A stretch of 64,000 bases of DNA from the NCBI RefSeq assembly GCF_000002875.2, contig NC_009412.2:633001-697000 (forward strand). Direction: 5' to 3'. Every line of letters begins with the position of its first letter. The first letter of the stretch is position 1. The DNA is from Leishmania infantum JPCM5. Lineage: Eukaryota > Euglenozoa > Kinetoplastea > Trypanosomatida > Trypanosomatidae. The translations under genes and the position numbers were made by a program. The notes beneath the pieces are model-generated. The model made no database searches. It was not told where the DNA came from and was given only the letters and a program-made list of their open reading frames with translations. Shown here in pieces: positions 10,107 to 20,500 of this stretch.

Positions 10107-11156
10107 CTGTAAGACGGAAGCTCCTCCACCCATCCCCGGGAGTTCGAGAGGGAAAAGTGCGAAACAGACGGTAGAAGAGGAAGATCAGAGGTCCCTCGGG
10201 CAACATGCCTTGCACGTTCTCGCGTATTGTGTTCGTCTTCGTCTTGTGCTTGGCCACGGCAGCTGTGCAGAGCTTCTCCTCGTCCAGTCTCGCTGGCAGT
10301 TTGCACTGTACGCGACTGCGGCCGTGCCTGTGTTCCTTCTTGTGCGCGAAGACGGCCTGCCGACTTCTCGATAGCCGACGGTCTAGTCAGCTTGAACGGC
10401 AAGTAAGCTCATCTTTGCGGTGCTGTGGTCGCAATATACCAAGAGGAGGGAAGGGTATGCGTATGCGCAGTCGGAGAGGAGAAAGAAAAAGACATGGAGA
10501 GACGGGGGGGGGTGCAGCGTGTGTGGCGGCGATGGCGGCATTGTCGACAAGAAAGAGAGAGAGGCATAGAAGGCTGCATGGGCGCAGTCAACGGCCGTAC
10601 TGCCCATCGGCTTGGAGGGAGAGGTGGCCCGTAATCCACCTCCGCGACACAGAGAGAGCAGCACGCATTCTATCGGATGTGCGCATGGCCACCCACTGCA
10701 AAGAAGGGATGTGAAAGCAGCGCATTCCTCCACGTGCCAAGCGCGGAGGAATGCCGCACGGGGGAGGACGGTGGCAGCTGCTGCTCTGTCCGTGTCCGTG
10801 TCTCTTTGTGATACTCTACGGTACCCTTTCCGTGCGTCCGGTCTGCTGATGCGTGACTCGCCCCCGGCACTGGCGTGCACACCCGTCAATCGCCACAACG
10901 GACGAGAAGCAGCGAGACACGGGCAGGGAGAAGCACACACAGACACACAGGACAGGCGTTGGAGAAGACGGCACGAAGAAAAAAAAAACGTTCTGGTCGA
11001 AGGGGAGAAAGAGAGAAGCAACACGAGACATCCGGACAGCAGGAAAGTGAGGCAGAACGCTGAGACGGGGCGGAGCGAACTCGGAGGAGGGACTTGTCAG
11101 ACAGGCATCAACGCCGTTCGCCTACGCAAAGGCATCTCACCGGCACACGTCCACCG

Positions 11157-14100
11157 CTACGACACCTTCTCAAAGACAAGAGAGGTGAAGGCGAGAAAGT
11201 CCTGCTCCAGGGCGCGCTGTGGCCGGGTCGAGAGGCGTAGCATGATGCGGCGCTCCAGAGGCGGCGGCGAGGGTGGCGGCTGCGTTGTGGCAGCCGCAGC
11301 GTCTCTGCCATGTCGGTGGCCGGCATCCCCGACGATGGCAATCCTGTTGCTGCCCCTCCCCGCCTCACCCTCCTCGTCCTCTGAGCCGCCGAGAGACCCG
11401 CCTTCGCCGACGCGTCCGCGGTTACCGCTGGCGCCGCCACCGCTGCCGTCCTGCGCGTCTGTCGTGCTCGACCTGCGAGCCCAGGTCACCGCGGCGGCGG
11501 TGGACGAGGCGGTGTCGGCGTGCTTGCCGCTGCCCTTGTACTCTGACTCTCCATTGGTGGCCGACGGATGCAGTGGTTCGGTATGCATGCGGTACTGGAA
11601 AACGGTATTGGCGAGCATCAAGTTCGGGCACAGGTTGCCCTCCGAGAAGTGCCGCACGACGCCGCAGCCGTCGTCCGTCGAGGATGGAAAGAGGTGGAAG
11701 CGGCCAAAGCTTGCCACGTAAGAGCAGTACGTGTCGCACAAGTCCTCCTTTGACAGCTGCGTCACGCGCTGCACCGGGCCAACGGGGCGCCGAGCACTCG
11801 ACGTCAGCTGCAGACTGAAGCGACCGCCAGTAGTGTACACGAGAACCCCTGACACATCGCCACCCCACGGAAAGATGACCCTGCCGTCATCCACAGCGTG
11901 CACCTCGATAGAGACGACGTGCCACGTGCCGTGGAAGCTCCGCTGCGCCTCCGCCATGGAATGAAAGAAGCGCACCGGCTCACGAAGCCTCTGATCGTCA
12001 GTGGCATGCTCAGACGGCGGCAATGTCAGCGAGAGGGACGAGGTGCACGTGTCACCATGCACCTGTTGCAGTGAATGAGAGGCGAGCGACGTGGTGGCGG
12101 TTGCGGAGGAAGTGGGCATGGTATTGGCGTTACCCACCAGTGCGAACCCGGCAGGCGCGGCAGTGCGGCTCAGCGGGAAGTTATCGAAGCATTTCGTGAG
12201 TGCCTCTATGGAGGCCCGCGTCATGTTGGTGAGCGGCGGCACTGAGGCCCACTCCGACACAAATTCGCGCTTGAAGTGTCGCACGTCGTTGTCACGCATG
12301 TCACCCGGGATGCAGGGGGCCGGCACGCGGCGGCGCCGCAAGTCCTCCCAGTTGAGGCCGTGAAAGAAGGGGTGCCGCTTGATCGCGCTCGCATCCTGCA
12401 GTCGCGTCGACGGATCTCGAGCAAGCAGACCCGTCAACAGCGACACCGCCTCCGGGGAAAAGCCTCTGAACGTGGGCGCCCCCTTGGCTACGCCGGGCTG
12501 CGACGCCGAAGCCGCAGCAGCGCCTGTGCCGTTGTCGGCACGCAGCACCGGCAGTGCTAGCTCCTTGTGAAGAACGTTGTCGTAGACCGTATTGTTGTTT
12601 CGCGCGTGGAACGGAGTTCTGCCAGCCAGCATTTCGTACAGCATTACCCCAAAGCTCCACCAGTCCACGGCAGCCGTCTGCACCTGGCCCTGGATCGTCT
12701 CCGGCGCCACGTACTCGGGGCTGCCGACGAAGCTGCGCCGGCGGCTGCGCGAGAATGCGCGGCGGGCAAGGCCAAAGTCCGTCAAGCAGATGTGTCCATC
12801 CGCCGTCAGCACAACATTCTCTGGCTTCAAGTCGCGGTGCACCACATCCTGGCGGTGCAAGCACTCCAGCGCCAGGACAAGCTCTGCCGCGTAGATGCAC
12901 GCTGCCTCGGGTGAAAGGCAGAGTTTGGGGTAGATGTAGTCGTACAGCTCGCCACCAGGAAGGTAGTCAAGGACAAAGACGAGGTAGTACTCTGTTTGGA
13001 ACGCGTAGTGGCAGCGCACAATGTACGGGCTCGGTTGTAAGCTTGTCAAGATGGCCTTTTCCTCCTTCATGTAGGATGTCATGCACCGCCGGTACACGGT
13101 CGCCTTGTTCATGATCTTCATGGCATACACCTTGTGCGTTGCGCGCATCTGGACCTTGAGCACCTTTCCGAATGTGCCCCGCCCAATGACAGTGAGTAGT
13201 TGAAAGTCCTGGAAGCCGACAGGTGACGGGGTGCCACTTCGGCCGGGTAAGGCGCCCCCAGGCGACGAGAGCGAGGGGTGCGGGATGGGTGATGCGGGGT
13301 TGGTCACGCGCTGGTGCACTATCACCGGGCTGCGCTCCTCTCCAACGCAGCTGCGCGTGCTGGTGGCCGGCGATAAGCCCACCACAGGGGACGACTGCGA
13401 GGGACGGCCCGATGGCGCCGGCGGGCCTTGCTGGGCCAGCGTATTGAGCGTTGACTGCATGCCCCTGTAGGCGCCGCCACCAGGAGCGGTGCTACAGCGG
13501 TCGAGACGGCGACTGTAGTTCTCCGCACACTGAAGGCAGGCGGGAACCGTGCTCCCGGCAGCCTTTGCGTGTGTAGATAACGGTGTTGTTTCCTGCACCA
13601 GGAAATGCACGGGGTCGCTGCGACCCGTGGTCGTGGCCAATGCGCGCCCCGGCGACGACGCGCTTTCAAGCACTGGCAGCTGCTGCAGGCAAGCAGAGCA
13701 GAACTGGACCAGGCAGAAAAAGCACCGGCGCGGGTACAGGAAGGAGGTAAACTCGGCGTTGCACTGCGCGCAGTTCGCCGACGCTGGGGGCAGCCGCTCA
13801 TCTGAGAAGCCCGCCTGCATGGGATCTGCCGCTGTAAACGCAGCCCCACCTACGCGGCTGTGCGCAGACTTCGTCGTCAGCCTCATCTTGCTCGTGTTGT
13901 CCACGCAGTCGGATCGCCCCTCTGCACCGTTCGCTTCCCCGTCATCGCCCGCCTCATCCACGACGGCCGTGCCGGTTGTCTGAGTGCCTGTGCACACCCC
14001 TCTCGTGGCGAGTGTCTTCGACGGCTCCCTGTTCGTGGCGAAGGTAGCGGCGCTGCTGGGCATTGACGATGTTGTCCTGGTTGTGGCGGCTGTGGCCTCC

Positions 14101-15128
14101 AGACTTCCCGCCTCCACTCTTCCGCTACCGGGGGCCACAGGAGAACTTGCGGCCGCGGCGGCTCCTGCGTGACTCGCGCAATCAGTTGGGACCGCAGGGA
14201 AAGAGCCGCTCGCCCTGAGAAGCGGAAGGGCTGCATCAGCCGCGATTCCTGACACAACCGTCGCCGCCCTTTCAGCAGCGCGGAGATACTGCTTCTGTTG
14301 ACGGGACTGCGTCTCCTGCAGCTCGCGAAGAACCGCGTCATCGTCGTCCTCGTCGTTCACAAGGTCAGTGTGCGTGCTGATTAGCCCCAGGAGCGGCTGA
14401 ATGCCAGTGAGCTTCAGGTGCGTGGGCACCTCGCCGTCGTGCAGAAAGTCGTAAAGCTGGGTGCGAGCCACGTAGAAGAGATTCCTCGGCACGAGCAGCT
14501 GCTGGAGGTAGATCTCTAGGTAACGGCGCCGCTGTTCGACCAGCTCCGGGCTCTGGTTCGTCACATCCATCCAGTGGCTGCCCGGAAGTACCGGCACGAC
14601 ACCGTAGGCCCCGTGGCTTGACCCGTGCCGGCTGCTGCAGATCTGCTTAAGATCGTGGTCAAGCGCCTTGAACTGCTGATATCGCCGATAGACGCGCCAG
14701 GCGTCGTGGCCGCGCACGCACTCGATAACGTACTCCACGTAACTCTCCTTGACGCGGTAGTGGGTGATAACCACGGAGGTGATGGAGTACTGCTGTGCCA
14801 GCAGGACGAGCGCATCGGCATCTTTCTCTGGGTCTAGCGGGTACTGTCGTGGCGCGTGCAGGTGCCCGAGCAGACGCTCCTCGCCTTCAAAGACGCGACG
14901 ATCACCACCTTGGGCCACAGGCGATGCAGCGCTGCCGTTCGGGTGCGGCGGGGCATTCGTTGCTGCTGCCCCACTCGGGGTGAGCGGGCTCGGGCCCGCA
15001 TTGCCGTTGCGCGAGTCGTTTGCCCCTGCCGGCGCCGCCGTGGTGCCGCTTTCTCCGCTCGCATGACAACCTAAAGTTGCTGGTACGCTGCGCGCGGTGT
15101 AGGGGCGGCGGAAGAGACTGTAGAACAT
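11157..15128 (-). CDS. PX / FYVE-like / AGC kinase / lipocalin-like protein, 1323 aa
   Basis: Domains in order. PX domain (about 115-240) with RRYQQF at 148-153, the phosphoinositide-binding arginine region. An eight-cysteine FYVE-like finger with C453, C456, C469, C472, C477, C480, C531 and C534; it has PRRCFFC where classical FYVE has RHHCRxCG, and a long insert before the last pair. A complete AGC-type Ser/Thr kinase (about 640-945) with GRGTFGKV (649-656), AMK (lysine 671), HRDLKPEN (764-771), DFG (784-786) and SFVGSPEYVAPE, so it is predicted active; a CFDNFPL segment afterwards resembles the AGC tail. The C-terminal 260 residues resemble the Lipocalin_5 family: HGTWHVVSIE, GVLVYTTGGRFSLQL and YVASFGRFHL, with a low-complexity insert before a last strand (RRIMLRLSTRPQ). 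The longest frame begins at a GTG at 15173; the first ATG is at 15128. It probably acts on PI3P-containing endomembranes. Confidence 0.85.
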   Translation of the reverse strand: MFYSLFRRPYTARSVPATLGCHASGESGTTAAPAGANDSRNGNAGPSPLTPSGAAATNAPPHPNGSAASPVAQGGDRRVFEGEERLLGHLHAPRQYPLDPEKDADALVLLAQQYSITSVVITHYRVKESYVEYVIECVRGHDAWRVYRRYQQFKALDHDLKQICSSRHGSSHGAYGVVPVLPGSHWMDVTNQSPELVEQRRRYLEIYLQQLLVPRNLFYVARTQLYDFLHDGEVPTHLKLTGIQPLLGLISTHTDLVNDEDDDDAVLRELQETQSRQQKQYLRAAERAATVVSGIAADAALPLLRASGSFPAVPTDCASHAGAAAAASSPVAPGSGRVEAGSLEATAATTRTTSSMPSSAATFATNREPSKTLATRGVCTGTQTTGTAVVDEAGDDGEANGAEGRSDCVDNTSKMRLTTKSAHSRVGGAAFTAADPMQAGFSDERLPPASANCAQCNAEFTSFLYPRRCFFCLVQFCSACLQQLPVLESASSPGRALATTTGRSDPVHFLVQETTPLSTHAKAAGSTVPACLQCAENYSRRLDRCSTAPGGGAYRGMQSTLNTLAQQGPPAPSGRPSQSSPVVGLSPATSTRSCVGEERSPVIVHQRVTNPASPIPHPSLSSPGGALPGRSGTPSPVGFQDFQLLTVIGRGTFGKVLKVQMRATHKVYAMKIMNKATVYRRCMTSYMKEEKAILTSLQPSPYIVRCHYAFQTEYYLVFVLDYLPGGELYDYIYPKLCLSPEAACIYAAELVLALECLHRQDVVHRDLKPENVVLTADGHICLTDFGLARRAFSRSRRRSFVGSPEYVAPETIQGQVQTAAVDWWSFGVMLYEMLAGRTPFHARNNNTVYDNVLHKELALPVLRADNGTGAAAASASQPGVAKGAPTFRGFSPEAVSLLTGLLARDPSTRLQDASAIKRHPFFHGLNWEDLRRRRVPAPCIPGDMRDNDVRHFKREFVSEWASVPPLTNMTRASIEALTKCFDNFPLSRTAAPAGFALVGNANTMPTSSATATTSLASHSLQQVHGDTCTSSLSLTLPPSEHATDDQRLREPVRFFHSMAEAQRSFHGTWHVVSIEVHAVDDGRVIFPWGGDVSGVLVYTTGGRFSLQLTSSARRPVGPVQRVTQLSKEDLCDTYCSYVASFGRFHLFPSSTDDGCGVVRHFSEGNLCPNLMLANTVFQYRMHTEPLHPSATNGESEYKGSGKHADTASSTAAAVTWARRSSTTDAQDGSGGGASGNRGRVGEGGSLGGSEDEEGEAGRGSNRIAIVGDAGHRHGRDAAAATTQPPPSPPPLERRIMLRLSTRPQRALEQDFLAFTSLVFEKVS

Positions 15129-15474
15129 TTCAAGCTGGCCAAGCGGCCTTTGATACGGCACAAGATCGCGCACGCACGTGTTTCTAGCGAGCCGCCAGAA
15201 ACAGACAGGCAGAGGGAGGGCAGCTGCAAGAAGACGAAGCGCCCAGTATCAACGGCAGCAGAGCGGTGGCACAGAGACGGTGAGGCAGGCAGATAGATAA
15301 AGTCAGCAGGGGAAAGGAGGATGTATTTAAACAACACCAGCGAGGAAAAATAACGAAGTGTTCCTAGGGGAGAAACCCGGAAGGAGCGAGGAGGTGCCTT
15401 GTACGAGCGATGGCGGAGAAGGGATGTGCTTGATGGCGTGTGCACCGAATACCCACTGCTGCCGGAGTGCCTCC

Positions 15475-15476
<2 letters not shown>

Positions 15477-15514
<38 letters not shown>
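15477..15514. repeat. (TG)n microsatellite
   Basis: Uninterrupted TG run of about 38 bases. Confidence 0.95.
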
Positions 15515-15516
<2 letters not shown>

Positions 15517-16405
15517 CCCTCGCTCGCACAGACGGTCGTATATGCACGTGTATGTATGTCTGTGTGCAGGTGTGTACAGGTGCCTTCACAGCAGCGTGAC
15601 CTGTTGATGCGTTGTGTGCGCTTGACGCGTCAGCGCCGAGACCGGCAGCGAAGTGGAACCGCAAGCGAAAACAGGCAGCACGGGAGAAAGAAAACGGAGA
15701 AGAAGCGGGACGGTAAAGCAAGGGTGAAAGATGCTGAACGACGGAGTGCCCATGCACTCCGTCAGCGGTGAATGGTGTGCAGCGCCGTGCAGTGCCGTTG
15801 CTGCTGCTTTTCACGTCGGAGAAAGACGCGGAATGGAACGATCGGTAAGATCGGAAGAGACACAGCGGCGGGCAGGACAACACGGAGAGTTGCGCGCACG
15901 TACGCGCGCGCCTTTCGGGAAGGGACGGAGGAGACGAAGCACAGACGCAGCACAACGCGCGAGGCGTAATTCGGGTGGTGATAGTGCGATCGGGCGGAGA
16001 AAGCGAGAAAGAGCACGCGCAGTGCTCGGATCACCTCCCCCCCCCCCACGCACACACACACGCACCGCGCGGGGCAGTTGTGCGACAAGCGTAGAGACAC
16101 CAGAAGAAGTATAATGAAAGCAGCAGCACACAAAAGACAAGAACAACGAGTGAGGATGTGCCACTGCGAGCAAGCACACGCCAGTCTGCAGAAATAGAGA
16201 GGAGGGGGAGGGGAGGGGGGTGCAGCGGCGGCATAGGAAGCGGTCACACATCGAAAATCATCATCACCATGAGAGCTGAAAACGAGCATAGAGCCAGAGG
16301 AGATGCAAGATAGCTTCGGCACGGGCGGCAGCGCGCACCATCGATGAGGCGCAAAGGAATGAGCCATAGACGCACACAAACAGCGCGCGCGTAGTGTCTC
16401 GTGCT

Positions 16406-16433
16406 TGTGTGTGTGTGTGTGTGTGTGTGTGTG
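16406..16433. repeat. (TG)n microsatellite
   Basis: Uninterrupted TG run of about 28 bases. Confidence 0.95.
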
Positions 16434-17568
16434 CCTGCGCCGCCTCTTAGGCGAAGCTACAGAGATGCAAGAGCCCGGCTGCGCTCGCGTCAGAAGCACC
16501 ACAGCACTACAACGGTAGCTGCGCGTGCCAAGAACAGGTGTAAAGAAGTGCAGGAGAAAGAACAATAAGGCATGCACTAGTCTTCTTGTTTCCTTGCTTG
16601 CCCGCAGCCGCACACAAAACTCAACGACAACGACAAAGACAACGGACGCAGGATCGACGGAACCAAATGGCAACTGGTGAGCTGCCCCCTCCTCTGCGAG
16701 TAGGGTTGGGGGAATGAAGCAGGGAGAAAACGACGTGTTTTGTTGTGGTGCACGCCGAAGAGGAGGAAAGGCGAGTGCAGCCCACCAAGAAAGAACTGCG
16801 AGACAGCGAGACGCGCGGGGGGAGGGCAAAGAGGAGCCGGCAACCGCGTGGGTGGTGTTGGTGTAAACTGAACAGCTGATCAGGCACACGCACGTGGTGG
16901 CTTCTTGTCAAGCATCACGCATGCAGACGGCCTTGTTTTGCTTTTTTTATTATTTTCGTGTGGAGACGGCCCCCGCGCGACTTTGACAGTTCACGCACCA
17001 ACGCCTCATCTCCCAAGCCACGGGCGCACGTGGCTTGCACCCGTGCAAGGCTCACCCAGTAGGCGTCTGTACCAAACGCGTAAGGTGGGCCCGGCCATGA
17101 AGATGACGAGAATCATCATCGCCCTTGAGCTCTGAGCTGTGTGTTCGTCTACTCGATGGAAGCCACCTCAGAGCCGCTCGAGAGTGTATGAGGTGGTTTT
17201 GAGCCCACGAGTGCCGTTGTCGTGTACCAAACTGATATCGGGAATGCCGCTGTCCACCCTGCTCCGTCCATCTTGGATGTCACCGCGGCGTGTCGGCTAG
17301 AGCTCAGCGTTCGTTTCTCTGCGGAGGCTGCGACTTCCCCCCTCACACATTCACACGCGCCCACGCACTGGAGACGATGCGGTCGCCCTACGCAAGCACT
17401 CATCGAGCACAAACGCGAGAAGCTTTCCCGCAGAAGACGCGCATGCGCCACAACGACATGACCCGAACACGGCACAGACCTTAGTCGCCCTCCCTCCTGA
17501 CCTGCGCCTTCGCTCTCGCCTTTGCACGTCAGCGAACAACCAGCCACAACACGCATATGCATGCACGT

Positions 17569-20500
17569 CTAATGTGCCGAGGAGGACGAGGCTGTCTGTG
17601 AGCGTACGGCGCTCTCCACCTCCTTCACGAGGAGCACAAAGTCGTTCAGGCTCAACCCCTCGTGAATGCGCCGCATCGGTGTCACGTTCGAGACGCGGTG
17701 CTTCATCTCTTGCACCATTGCCGTCCGACGCCCGGCCTCTGGCGTCATGAGAACTGTTGCCTCCTTGACCGGGTCCTTTGTGTTTGTCGGCACCGCCGTC
17801 ATGGATCGAGATCGCGTCTTCGGCTCGCGCTGCGGCGGCGGTGCTAGAGCAAGCGTCGACGCGTTGGTGACGCGTCTGTGCATGTGGTTTCGTGTTCCGT
17901 CTTCACCAGAGTCCGACTCTACCCCGCTGCCGGCGGCGGCCTGCCCAGGTGCGTCAGAGGGCGAGAGCGGCGATGTCACCAATGCCGCCGAGCCGCTGCC
18001 ATCCGCGGCGGATGTCACCGTCGTGTCCGGTTCGTTGGACACGGGGACAAGATGCTGCACGTACAAGGGGCTGCGAGCGAAGCCGGCGAGCGTCTCCGCG
18101 GACTTTCCGCCAGATGCAGTCGAAAAAGCAGCTGCGTTTCTGCCGCCCGCAGCGGTGAAGTACGACGCCGGATCGCTGCTAACACAGCTGGTGCGACCGC
18201 TCGGCGCGAAGGAGAGTATAAGTGGGCTCGAAGGGTCTGTCACCGTTAGCCCCGTGCCGCCGCCAGCCGCCGACGGCGCGCCAGTCGGCGCCATTGTCTC
18301 CACCAGCTCTTCTCCGTCCTCGCTGTTTCCGCCGCCGGCTGCTGTGTTGGCTGCTGTGCCGGCTGCACTTGGGCTGTCACCGTCCTCATCACCGCCACCA
18401 GCGCGGCCCAGGTGGAAGAGCGGGAAGTCCTCTACGATGGTCGCCTGCGCCTCATCGGCGTCCCCGAGAGAGAGATAAACCTCCATCGAGACGTAGTACA
18501 TTGCGTGGTAGATGGCGGCGAGTCCGAGGCGCAGCTCGCGCTGCTGCTTGTCGTAGTCCACATCTGAGCGGAAGAGTAAGTGCAGACGACGCATAGCTGC
18601 CGCCACCTCCGCGTCGGTATAGCTCACGTTGCGGCGACGGAAAATCTTGAAGATGAGGTGGCGCATGTAGAGCTGGTGGGTCGCCTCCATCTCCTCTTTG
18701 CTGGGTCGGCTGAAGCCCTCGACTGTGGCGCTCTCGAAGAGGCACTGCAGCACGCCTTCGACGCGGAGATAAGAGGTGAAGTACAGACGTGTGCACCTCT
18801 CGAAGTCGGCTGCCGCGGCACGCGTCCACGCCTCTTGCCTAGGGAGAGAGATGAAGGGAACGCGAAGCCTAAACTCGCGCTCCTGCGGCGTCTCTCGCGC
18901 CCAGATGTCGTTTCTCCAGGCAGACCCGCCATGTTCGTCCGCCCTACTCCTCTTCTTCTTTGGCCAGCACGGGAGACGCGAACACAGGCCAATCATGTAG
19001 CGCACATCGTGCTCGACGCCGCCGTTCTCCGCCATGTACTGCGCCTGCGCCTTGAGCAGCAGCTCTTGCGCGCCGCGCTCCTCATCAGCCATGGCCAAGT
19101 CCTGGAAGTCGTTGTGCAGCCGCCGCAGCAGCCCATCACTGACCAGCGAGCCGATAATAAAGCGCTTGCTGCTGTTGATCCCAACCAGCACATTCTCGCC
19201 GATGCGCGACAGGTACTCGGTGATCTCAGAGAAGCGCTGCAGGGCACGAGCGAAGCGGCGCAGCTGAAACGCCGCTGCCGGCTCCTGCACAGACGCGTGC
19301 AGCTGTAGCACAAGAGGAAGATTGTACGCCACGTCGTAGGAGCCATAGTCTCGCAGCTTCGACACGTCGCTCACATCGAAGCGCGTGGCAGCGCCTGGTG
19401 GGCCGCGGCCATTACTCCCGCGGCCACGGTCGTGCCCAGAAGGAGTGTGGAAGGGCCCAGAACCCGCATGAAGCAGCCTCGGCTGCGTCTGGCCGCCGTT
19501 GCCGCTGCCGCTCGTTGTTCGCTGCTGCGCGGGCACAGGGCAGCGGCTGTGATTGCCCCGGCCTTGCCCGGGTTCAACTGGGCGTCCACTGCTCGAGGTG
19601 GGCATCGTGAGATGCGACGGCCTCGCTGTTGCCAGCGACCCACCAGCCGCTGAGGGGTCGCGCCGCGGCGGCAAGTCGGGATCCAGTTCAGTGTCCCCCA
19701 CCAGCTGTGCATCGAACCCGTCCTCGTCGGACGAGCCACCGGTCTCCTCCATCGCCTCCAGAAGCATCTGCTGCTCCGGGTCCTCATCGAGTCCTGCTGG
19801 CCCCGCCGGCCTCAAGTTCCTCGCCCCCGGCGAGGCGGGTGTCTGGGATGCACCAGAGCTCATCATATGCACGGAGTGCTTATAGCTGCTTCGAATCCGG
19901 CGCTTAGCACCCTCGAAGTTTTTCAGCATCGCCTCGTAGCGACGCTGCAGCTCCTGCAGCGTCTCGTGGTTGCTCAGTGGCACCTTGGCGAGGTGTACCG
20001 GAAACTCCAGCGTGGACAAGATCGTCATGAGCTCTTCCAGCTCCTGCAGAACCTGATACGGGGTGTAGAACTCGTCCTGCCGATGGCAGTTGTAGTTTTG
20101 CTGCTGCTGCTGCTGCTCCGGCATCAAAAAGGCACGGCTGCCGTGCGTGACATCCTGTGCGCCGTTAAACTGAGTGCTGCGCGGATTTCCTTCACATGCA
20201 GTCCGTTTGCTGCGGCGGCACGAAGACGGCGGAGGACGACCGCTCATCTTCGGTGCCTTGTCGTTCTCAGAGTTCTTGCTGACCGTCTGGCTGAACATGT
20301 GCGCCGCCCCGTTGTCGCTCCCGTCACTGTCAGCATGGCCGTCGTCATGCTCGCTGCCCACCCAGCCACGAAGGCTATCTCGCGGCGGGATGGACAGTAG
20401 CTGGCGGAAGCCTGGGATGTGAAAGAAATGCCGTGCCGCTGCGGCGGACTCGATGTGGAGCAGCGACTCGAAGTACCGGTACTCCTCCTGGAGAAGACGC

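Larger units (their letters stand above)
8949..11156. other. Intergenic spacer, 2.2 kb, with (TG)n at 10074-10105
   Basis: No supported gene. It contains a TG microsatellite at about 10074-10105 and purine-rich plus-strand blocks (for example 10480-10570 and 10910-11060), polypyrimidine on the coding strand. It includes the 3' UTR of the PX/kinase gene and the 5' UTR of the gene starting at 8948. Confidence 0.6.
15129..17568. other. Intergenic spacer, 2.4 kb, with two (TG)n runs
   Basis: No supported gene. TG microsatellites occur at about 15477-15514 and 16406-16433. The rest is purine-rich on the plus strand. It includes the 3' UTR of the transporter fusion gene and the 5' UTR of the PX/kinase gene. 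Confidence 0.6.

Noticed and set aside
10612..11721. 369-codon plus-strand open frame
   Set aside because: It overlaps spacer and the antisense of the PX/kinase gene. The composition is repeat-like and no homology is apparent.
15129..15173. N-terminal extension of the PX/kinase protein from a GTG
   Set aside because: Trypanosomatid nuclear genes normally start at ATG; the first ATG is at 15128.
15762..16889. 375-codon minus-strand open frame in the spacer
   Set aside because: It contains His-Thr repeats from the CA microsatellite and Ser/Leu/Pro runs from polypyrimidine tracts; this is typical of spacer DNA.
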